A DNA stretch of 64,000 nt from Pseudoduganella flava (lineage in GTDB: Bacteria; Pseudomonadota; Gammaproteobacteria; Burkholderiales; Burkholderiaceae_D), in NCBI RefSeq assembly GCF_007830495.1, contig NZ_VLKW01000002.1, forward strand, positions 518,270 through 582,269. Direction: 5' to 3'. Shown here piece after piece: positions 48,459 to 54,917 of this stretch (position 1 is its first letter; every line of letters begins with the position of its first letter). The position numbers and the translations under genes were made by a program. Under the pieces are notes generated by a model. The model was not told the origin of the DNA, ran no database searches, and saw nothing but the letters and a program-made list of their open reading frames with translations.

Positions 48459-49646
48459 ATGGAGATCGCTAACTTGCAGTTTGTGGTCGCCGAAAGCGAA
48501 CCGGTGCAGCGCGAACTGCTGGCGGGGCTGCTGCGCAGCGTCGGCGCGCAACACGTCGCCACGGCGCCGGACGGCCATGCGGCATTGCGGGCGGTGCAGG
48601 GCGGCGATATCGACATCGTCGTGCTGGACCTGGCGCTGGCCGGCATGGATGGGCTGGAACTGATCCGCCGCCTGGCGGAAGAGAAGAACGGCGCGGGCCT
48701 GATCGTCGTCGGAGCGCAAAGCGGCGACATCCTGTTCTCCGTCGAGACGATGGCGCTGGCCTACGGCGTCGACCTGCTGGGCGCCGTGGCCAAGCCCGTG
48801 TCGGCGCAGCGCTTGCAAACCCTGATCGGCAACTACAGCCGCCCGCCGGATGTGCCGGCCGAACCGGCGCCGCCGGCGTTCACGTTCGCCGAAGTGGGCA
48901 AGGGCTTGCAGGCCCGCGAGTTCGACCCGTTCTTCCAGCCGAAGATCGAGCTGGAGACGGGCCAGGTGACTGGCCTGGAGATGTTCGCCCGCTGGCGCCA
49001 TCCGCAGCATGGCGTGCTGGGCCCGTCGGCCTTCGTGCCGGTGCTGGAGGCGAACGGCCGCATCGACTTCCTCGACTGGAGCATGATCGAGAAGTCCGTC
49101 GCCGCGTGCCGCGCCTTGCACGACCAGGGCATCCCGATTTCGTTCTCGGTGAACGTCGATCCGACGACGCTGTCGCATCCGCAATTCATCGCGCAGATGG
49201 AAGCCTGCCTGGAACGGCACCGCATCCTGCCCGGCTACCTGACGTTCGAGATCACCGAATCGTCCGTGCTGCAGACGGACCCGCATTTCCTGGAACGGCT
49301 GCTGCGCCTGCGGATGCTGGGCTTCGGCCTGGCGATCGACGACTACGGCACGGCGCGCTCGAACCTGCAGCTGCTGGCATCGATCCCGTTCACGGAACTG
49401 AAGATCGACCGCGCATTCGTCGACGGTGCATCGAAGAAGCGGGCCATCGGCACGGTGCTGAAATCCTACCTTGGCCTGGCGCGCAGCCTGGACCGCATGT
49501 CGTGCGCCGTCGGCGTGGAAACGAAGCAGGACTGGGACTTCCTGCAAGGCCTGGGCTGCACGTACGCGCAAGGCTATTACATCGCCAGCCCGATGCCGGT
49601 CGAGGAGTTCCCGCGCTGGCTGGCCGAGTGGCGGGAGTTTTTCTAG
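48459..49646 (+). CDS. Receiver-EAL protein (cyclic di-GMP phosphodiesterase or effector)
   Basis: 395 residues. An N-terminal response-regulator receiver keeps the phospho-Asp (VVLDLALAGMDG) and Lys (AKP), but the acidic pocket reads AESEP, one acid fewer than usual. A C-terminal EAL domain follows from about 150. EAL is EMF (TGLEMFARW), and other sites are present: NVD, FEITES, IDDYGT (usually DDFGT), LKIDRAFV, GVET and AQGYYIASPM. Metal and catalytic residues thus look kept, but ExF and GTARSNL are unusual, so activity is uncertain. GAGGAG precedes the ATG. The stop overlaps the convergent deacetylase gene. No kinase gene is adjacent. Confidence 0.88.
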   Translation: MEIANLQFVVAESEPVQRELLAGLLRSVGAQHVATAPDGHAALRAVQGGDIDIVVLDLALAGMDGLELIRRLAEEKNGAGLIVVGAQSGDILFSVETMALAYGVDLLGAVAKPVSAQRLQTLIGNYSRPPDVPAEPAPPAFTFAEVGKGLQAREFDPFFQPKIELETGQVTGLEMFARWRHPQHGVLGPSAFVPVLEANGRIDFLDWSMIEKSVAACRALHDQGIPISFSVNVDPTTLSHPQFIAQMEACLERHRILPGYLTFEITESSVLQTDPHFLERLLRLRMLGFGLAIDDYGTARSNLQLLASIPFTELKIDRAFVDGASKKRAIGTVLKSYLGLARSLDRMSCAVGVETKQDWDFLQGLGCTYAQGYYIASPMPVEEFPRWLAEWREFF

Positions 49647-50443
49647 GCCGCCTGGCCCGTCCATCGCGCCAGCGCCACCCCGTGGTGCCGGCACGCCTCC
49701 ACGAAGCCGGCGCTGGCCAGCCATGCGTATTCGGCGCCGCGCACAGCGGCGATGCGGCCGCCGCGTTCGTCCTGCGGCAAGCCGGGATGGCACATCAGCA
49801 GTCCCCCGGCCGGGCTGGCGGCCAGCCAGCGGGTCATCAACCGGGCAAAATCGGCGCCCGGCCGCAGCGAGTACAGCCCGGCAAACCACGCCGGCACCGC
49901 ATATCCGTGGGCTCGCGCCGCCACGCTGAAGCCCCGGCACAGCCCCACCAGCAGCCGCGCCTTGCAGCGGCTGTCGCCCGCATCGGCCAGCAGGTCAGGC
50001 GCGCGCAGCCATGGCCGCGATCCGTCCGGCCAGCGCATCGCGATGGCGTCGAACAGCGCGTCCCTCAATACCGGCAGCGCGTGCACGTGCTGGTGGCCGT
50101 CGATGAACGCGGGCAGGCTGCCGTAGGCGTCCGCGAAGCGGTCGACCTGGTGCAGTATGTGCCCGCGCAGCCGCGTACGGGACAGCAGGCGAAGCTGGCT
50201 CAGCACGATCCACCAGGGCAAAGGCCGCATCGGCTGTCCGCAAGGCTGCGTGAATGCGAGGTGCAGCCCCACGTCCGCCCCGCGCGCGGCGGCACGCAGC
50301 GCGTGCGCGTCATCGGGCCAGTACGGCGACACGCTCATCGCGCTGGTGGCCGACAGCCTGCCGGCCGCCAGCAACGCCAGGATGGCCGCGCTGATGGCGG
50401 GCGATTGCGCGAAATCGTCGGCGCACAACGTGACGGTTTTCAT
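49643..50443 (-). CDS. ChbG/HpnK-family (YdjC) carbohydrate deacetylase
   Basis: 266 residues of the YdjC/ChbG deacetylase family: VTLCADDFAQSPAIS with the metal-binding Asp pair, GLHLAFTQP, DGHQHVHALPVL with His ligands, and LLMCHPGLPQDER. Family members include chitooligosaccharide deacetylase and NaxD, which deacetylates undecaprenyl-phosphate-N-acetylhexosamine in Francisella and Bordetella. As the last gene of a cassette with a GT2, a GtrA-type flippase and an ArnT-like transferase, a NaxD-like role is the best guess. It is coupled to gtrA (ATGA). The start is MKTVTLCADD; upstream in-frame codons belong to the gtrA region. Confidence 0.85.
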   Translation of the reverse strand: MKTVTLCADDFAQSPAISAAILALLAAGRLSATSAMSVSPYWPDDAHALRAAARGADVGLHLAFTQPCGQPMRPLPWWIVLSQLRLLSRTRLRGHILHQVDRFADAYGSLPAFIDGHQHVHALPVLRDALFDAIAMRWPDGSRPWLRAPDLLADAGDSRCKARLLVGLCRGFSVAARAHGYAVPAWFAGLYSLRPGADFARLMTRWLAASPAGGLLMCHPGLPQDERGGRIAAVRGAEYAWLASAGFVEACRHHGVALARWTGQAA

Positions 50444-50844
50444 GGTGCCTGCCCAGCGGCGAATGCCCAGCACCTGGCCAGCACAAACGTCAGCGCCGCC
50501 ACCGTGCCCAGCACGATCACCAGGGCGGCGCGATAGTCGAGGCGCGTCGCCGTCACCAGCAGTGCCAGCAGCCCTTCGTTGACGAGAAAGCCCAGCACGG
50601 CGGTGGCGAAGAAGCGGCGCATGGCCAGGTGGTGCGGCACGCCCGTCGCCGCGAACGTCGCATGACGGTGGCCGAGGTAGCTGACGGGGAATGCACACAG
50701 GAAGCCCAGCACGTTCGCGTGCAGTACGGCCGGCCTGCCGGGCACGGCCACGAACCGGAGCAGCGACGTCACCACCACGTAATGGACCGCCATGGCGCAG
50801 ATGCCCACGACGCCGAAGCGGAGCAATTGACCCGGCACGCCCAT
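50440..50844 (-). CDS. GtrA-family membrane protein (putative lipid-linked sugar flippase)
   Basis: 134 residues with four membrane segments and the GtrA pattern: LLRFGVVGICAMAVHYVV at the start, the FLCAFPVSYLGHRHATF block, RRFFATAVLGFLVNEGLLAL, and a final RCWAF. GtrA proteins are thought to move undecaprenyl-phosphate-linked sugars across the inner membrane. It starts one base after the GT2 stop and overlaps the deacetylase start. Confidence 0.88.
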   Translation of the reverse strand: MGVPGQLLRFGVVGICAMAVHYVVVTSLLRFVAVPGRPAVLHANVLGFLCAFPVSYLGHRHATFAATGVPHHLAMRRFFATAVLGFLVNEGLLALLVTATRLDYRAALVIVLGTVAALTFVLARCWAFAAGQAP

Positions 50845-50845
50845 G

Positions 50846-51853
50846 TCACGGGGCGGTGCGCGCCGCGGCGCGGCGGCCCAGCGTGCTGTGGTCGATGACC
50901 TCGTCGATCACGTACAGGGGTCGCTGCTTGGTTTCCTCGAAAATGTAGCCGAGGTATTCCGCGATCACGCCCAGGCACAGCAGCTGGATGCCGGACAGCA
51001 GCATCATGCCCGACGCCAGCGTGGCCCAACCCGACACGGGATTGCCGACCACCAGCGCGTCGATGGCGATGTAGATGCCGTAGCCGACCGCGCAGAGGGA
51101 GATGGCGCCCCCGATGGCCGAGACCATCCGCAGCGGCTTCATGGAGAACGACGTGATACCCAGCGACGCCAGCTCCAGCAGCCTGCACAGCGGGAACTTG
51201 CTGGCGCCCGCGCAGCGCGGCGCCGCGTCGTAGGGAACCGTGACCGTGCGAAAGCCCAGCCAGGCGTACAGGCCCTTCATGAAGCGGGCCCGTTCGGACA
51301 GCTGCAGCATCGCCTGCACGACGCGGCGGTCCATCAGCCGGAAGTCGCCCGCGCCGGCGGGAATGCGAAAGCGTTCGCCGCCCTGCAGCAGCCGGTAGAA
51401 CAGGCCTTTCGCGCACGACGTCCAGCGCTGCTCGTGGGCGCGCGAGCGCTGCATGGCGATGACCATTTGCGCGCCGTCGCGCCAGTGCGCCACGAGCGTC
51501 GGCAGCAACGCCGGCGGATGCTGCCCGTCGCCATCCATGCACACGACCGCATCGCCGCGTGCCGCCGCCAGGCCCGCCGTCAGGGCCGCTTCCTTGCCGA
51601 AGTTGCGCGACAGGTGCAGCACCTGCATGCTGATCCCCGCGTGCTGCCGCTCGAACGCGGCGACGACCTGCGGCAGCGTATCGGTGCTGCCGTCGTCGAC
51701 GATAACGATTTCCCACGCGACGCCGCACGGGCCCAGCACCTGCGCCAGCGCGGGCAGCAGCGTCGCCAGTGCCGGGGCCTCGTTCAGCACAGGCAGCACG
51801 ACCGACAGCGAAGCGTTGGCCGCGGTCTCCGGCGGTATCGAACTGAGGTCCAT
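50846..51853 (-). CDS. GT2 family polyprenyl-phosphate glycosyltransferase (GtrB/ArnC-like)
   Basis: 335 residues. The N-terminal GT-A domain has SVVLPVLNEAPALATLL, VIVDDGSTDTL, SRNFGKEAALTAGLAAARGD and the MDGDGQHPP metal site, as in GtrB, DPM and ArnC enzymes that put a sugar on undecaprenyl phosphate. Two membrane helices lie near 230-255 and 265-290, and a C-terminal EYLGYIFEETKQRPLYVI is typical of this group. The start overlaps the stop of the upstream GT39 gene (TGATG). Donor unknown; with a deacetylase in the operon, UDP-GlcNAc or UDP-GalNAc is likely. Confidence 0.9.
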   Translation of the reverse strand: MDLSSIPPETAANASLSVVLPVLNEAPALATLLPALAQVLGPCGVAWEIVIVDDGSTDTLPQVVAAFERQHAGISMQVLHLSRNFGKEAALTAGLAAARGDAVVCMDGDGQHPPALLPTLVAHWRDGAQMVIAMQRSRAHEQRWTSCAKGLFYRLLQGGERFRIPAGAGDFRLMDRRVVQAMLQLSERARFMKGLYAWLGFRTVTVPYDAAPRCAGASKFPLCRLLELASLGITSFSMKPLRMVSAIGGAISLCAVGYGIYIAIDALVVGNPVSGWATLASGMMLLSGIQLLCLGVIAEYLGYIFEETKQRPLYVIDEVIDHSTLGRRAAARTAP

Positions 51854-53370
51854 CACTGTTCTTCCACAAGAGAGCGGCGCCGGCCGTGGAAGCGCACGGC
51901 GGCAGGCGGATAATGCGCCAGGTCGGCGTTGTCCACCACGACGAGCCCGGCGTGTTGCGGCGGCGCCGTGCGCAGCGTGCCGCGCGTGTAGAACGCGGAA
52001 GAGAACGCGGGATGCGCGCGGTAGGCCAGCGTCGCGCCGGCCGGGGCCAGCTTCTCGAAGGCACGCACCAGCGCCCGGTCGGATTGGACCTCCTGCAGGT
52101 GCTCGAGCAGCGGCAGCGCCGCCAGCACGGCGGCCGCGAAGGCGGCCAGTGCGTATGCCGCGTGCCGCTGGGCCACAGGGCTCCATGCGTCGAAGCGGGC
52201 GGCGACGAGCACCGCAAAAGGCGGAATCGCCGTCAGCGCATACGTCCAGATGATGTTCCGGCTGGCCGTGAAGAACAGCAGGGGAACCAGCACCATGCAC
52301 CACAGGTAGCCGGTCACTGGCAAAGGACGCACGCGGCCACGCGCCAGCGCGGCGAGGCCGCCGGAGAACACGCTGATCCAGGGCAGCACGGCAACGCACC
52401 AGAACAGCCAGATGGCGCCCGGCGGCTGGCGATGGGCGGTGCCGTAGCGGTCGCCCTGCCACCCCGGCACGAGAAAGCGGCCGAAGTGCTCGCCGACGAT
52501 GAAGTAACGCAGGAAGCCCGGATAGGCGCGCTCGGCCGCGGCATACCACGGCAGGCACAATGCCAGCGCAAGCAGCAGGCCGCGCCAGTCCCACAGCCGG
52601 CGCACCGTGTCGCCGGTGCGGCGGTACAGCAGCGCCCAGGCCGCGATGGGCAATCCGGCCAGCGCCCACGTGGCCAGCCCTTTCGACAGCGCGCCGAGGC
52701 CCAGCAATGCCCAGAATGCGAGGCGCCAGCCGCGCACCTGCGCCGCTTGCGGCTGCAACGCGCGCCATGCGCTGTACTGCGCGGCCCAGACGATGGCCAT
52801 CTGCGGCGCATCCGTCATCACGGCGCCGGCGCTGGCGAAGAACAGCGGGCAGGCCGCCAGCACGGGCACGACGAGCCACGGCCGGCGCACACCGGCGACC
52901 CGGGCGAAGGCCAGCGTGACGGCGACCGTCAACAGCGCACACAGCAGGGCCGGCAGCCGGGCCGCGAATTCCGTGATGCCCAGCAGGTGCATCGACGCCG
53001 CGCTTGCCCACGTGGCCAGCGGCGGCTTCGCGAGGAACGGCGTGTGCGCATCCATGTGCGGCATCAGCCAGTAACCGCCCGCCACCGTCTGGCGTGCCAG
53101 TTCGCCATAGCGTGCTTCCGTGGTGTCGGCCAGCGGCGCCCATGCCATCATGATGAGGCGCGCCAGCAGCAGCAGGGCAACGGCGGCGGTCAGCCAGCGG
53201 CCGGTGATCTGGTCGGTGAAGCGGTCGGTGAAGCGATCAGTGATACCGTCAGTGGGATCGTCATTGATACGGTCGGGCGCCCGCGTCGCGGCCGGGTCCG
53301 CGCCCAGGCGCGCGTCGGCCGAAGGCCCGTCCAGGGGCTGCCATGCCGCGGTGTCTTGCCGGGTGTCCAT
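51853..53370 (-). CDS. ArnT-like (GT39/GT83) membrane glycosyltransferase
   Basis: 505 residues. After a 55-residue cytoplasmic tail with tandem D-x-x-T repeats comes a first membrane helix (WLTAAVALLLLARL). The catalytic loop follows, ADTTEARYGELARQTVAGG with the acid and DTTE-R motif of the ArnT/PMT superfamily, then the HTPFLAKPPLATW motif, some ten or eleven further helices and a periplasmic C-terminal part. Such enzymes transfer a sugar from undecaprenyl phosphate to lipid A phosphate or another acceptor. First gene of the four-gene operon. The start ATG is the first in frame; a later one would remove the tail but keep the enzyme. Confidence 0.88.
   Translation of the reverse strand: MDTRQDTAAWQPLDGPSADARLGADPAATRAPDRINDDPTDGITDRFTDRFTDQITGRWLTAAVALLLLARLIMMAWAPLADTTEARYGELARQTVAGGYWLMPHMDAHTPFLAKPPLATWASAASMHLLGITEFAARLPALLCALLTVAVTLAFARVAGVRRPWLVVPVLAACPLFFASAGAVMTDAPQMAIVWAAQYSAWRALQPQAAQVRGWRLAFWALLGLGALSKGLATWALAGLPIAAWALLYRRTGDTVRRLWDWRGLLLALALCLPWYAAAERAYPGFLRYFIVGEHFGRFLVPGWQGDRYGTAHRQPPGAIWLFWCVAVLPWISVFSGGLAALARGRVRPLPVTGYLWCMVLVPLLFFTASRNIIWTYALTAIPPFAVLVAARFDAWSPVAQRHAAYALAAFAAAVLAALPLLEHLQEVQSDRALVRAFEKLAPAGATLAYRAHPAFSSAFYTRGTLRTAPPQHAGLVVVDNADLAHYPPAAVRFHGRRRSLVEEQ
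53209..53280 (-). repeat. Degenerate 12-base tandem repeats in the ArnT-like gene
   Basis: About six copies of a 12-base unit near GGTCGGTGAAGC (plus strand). The first two are almost identical, the rest diverged. They encode the cytoplasmic tetrapeptides DGIT-DRFT-DRFT-DQIT. Confidence 0.65.
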
Positions 53371-53408
53371 TACCGTGCCCTCGGGCGATCGACGGATGTT
53401 CGGAGCAC

Positions 53409-53585
53409 CTACCGTAGCAGAGGCACGGTTAAATTCCCGTTACCGGTATGAGGCTCCGGCAGGGCGAGGTCCGCCCGAACGCATCGCCCAGGGTTGCAGT
53501 AATGAACCTCGCTGGGGGCAAGTTTGCGCTGTGCAGCGCCGCTGCGCCATGCTTCCAGCCAACCCTTCAAGCGTTGCGTATCCAT
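53409..53585 (-). CDS. Possible small protein upstream of the sugar cassette
   Basis: A 58-codon frame starting MDTQRLKGWLEAWRSGAAQR, with a GGAGG ribosome site six bases before the ATG, and ending 38 bases before the ArnT-like gene on the same strand. It is not hydrophobic and has a CNPGRC motif. I know no family. It lies in an otherwise empty 280-base gap, where the operon promoter must also be. It could be a real small gene or leader peptide. Confidence 0.35.
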   Translation of the reverse strand: MDTQRLKGWLEAWRSGAAQRKLAPSEVHYCNPGRCVRADLALPEPHTGNGNLTVPLLR

Positions 53586-53648
53586 GCCTGCCTCCGTTCG
53601 GTAGAGAACGGATAGACAGCGGAACCGCCCGGCAGTTCCGCGACGGCG

Positions 53649-54773
53649 TCAGTGCGCGCGCGGCGGCAGCGTCCGCTCGCGCGGCGCGCGCTCGCCGTAT
53701 TCCTCCACGTTCGCCGCCGCGCCGCGCAGCAGCTCCGGATTGGCCACCTTGATCGTCTGCGTCGGGTACGCGAATTCGATGCCTGCGCGCGCGAAGCGCT
53801 TGAACAGCGCGATGTTGATCGCCTGCTGGATGTCCATGTACAGGCCGTAGTCGGCCGTCTCGACGACGTACACCACCTCGAAGTCCAGCGACGACGGCCC
53901 GTACGCGCGGAAGTGGGCGCGGTCGAAGCGCACTTTCTGCTGGGCCGACACGATCTCCTTCAGCATGCCGGGGATCGCTTCGAGCTGCTCTTCGGTGACG
54001 TCGTACGTGACGCCGATCGTGAACGCCACGCGGCGCGTCTGCATCCGCTTGATGTTGTGGATGCGGGCCTTCAGGATGTCGCTGTTCGAGAACACGATCT
54101 GCTCGCCATCGAGGCTGCGGATGCGCGTCGTCTTCAGGCCTACGTATTCGACGGTGCCGCCGATGCCGTCGACGACGATGTAGTCGCCGACGACGAACGG
54201 CTTGTCCAGCAGGATCGACAGCGACGAGAACAGGTCGCCGAGGATGTTCTGCACGGCCAGCGCGACGGCGATGCCGCCGATGCCCAGGCTGGCGACAAGC
54301 GTCGTGATGTTGACGCCGAAGTTATCGAGGATCATCAGCGCGATGATCAGCCACAGCGCCGCGCGCACGACGAAGCCCAGTGCCGCCGTCGACGTCGTGG
54401 CCGCGACGTCCTGCGCGCCGCGCAGTTCTCGGTAGCGATTGAGCCAGCCGCGCACCCCGATATCGGCCCAGCGCGCCACCTGCAGCAGCAGCACGGTGAT
54501 CGCGAAATTGCGCAGCAGGATCGCGGCCTTCGGTGTCAGGTCCAGCCATTGCGCGCCGGCGTAGATGCCCATCGCCAGGATGAACAGGAAGCTTGTCTTC
54601 GACAGCACCTTCGCGGCGACGTCGTCGACATAGGTGGCGGTGTGCTGCGCGAACGCGGCAAGCCGGCGCGCCACCAGGCTGTTCACGGTGGACAGCGCGA
54701 CGCACACGGCGGCCGCGATGCCGATCGCGATGGCCCACGTGGTCAGGTCGTTACCCAGCAAGATGTAATCCAT
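53649..54773 (-). CDS. MscS-family mechanosensitive channel
   Basis: 374 residues, an inner-membrane channel that opens under membrane tension to release solutes after hypo-osmotic shock. About four or five helices precede the pore helix ASLGIGGIAVALAVQNILGD, followed by the MscS beta domain (LLDKPFVVGDYIVVDGIGGT, VEYVGLKTTRIRSLDGEQI) and the C-terminal FAYPTQTIKV motif. It is longer than E. coli MscS (286) and closer to the YnaI/YbdG type. It lies downstream of the osmolyte gene GgpPS on the same strand with 144 bases between, a sensible osmotic pairing. Confidence 0.92.
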   Translation of the reverse strand: MDYILLGNDLTTWAIAIGIAAAVCVALSTVNSLVARRLAAFAQHTATYVDDVAAKVLSKTSFLFILAMGIYAGAQWLDLTPKAAILLRNFAITVLLLQVARWADIGVRGWLNRYRELRGAQDVAATTSTAALGFVVRAALWLIIALMILDNFGVNITTLVASLGIGGIAVALAVQNILGDLFSSLSILLDKPFVVGDYIVVDGIGGTVEYVGLKTTRIRSLDGEQIVFSNSDILKARIHNIKRMQTRRVAFTIGVTYDVTEEQLEAIPGMLKEIVSAQQKVRFDRAHFRAYGPSSLDFEVVYVVETADYGLYMDIQQAINIALFKRFARAGIEFAYPTQTIKVANPELLRGAAANVEEYGERAPRERTLPPRAH

Positions 54774-54917
54774 TGGTGGTCTCCTGTTGCGATGGGAGGC
54801 TTCGCGCCGCGCGGGCGCATGCCGGGATGACGGGGGCGCTGCCCCCTGGGGATGCCGCCATTGTAGGCGGCCTGGCGCGCACGCTTTGTTAGCGCACGCA
54901 CACTGCCGGCCCCGCCG

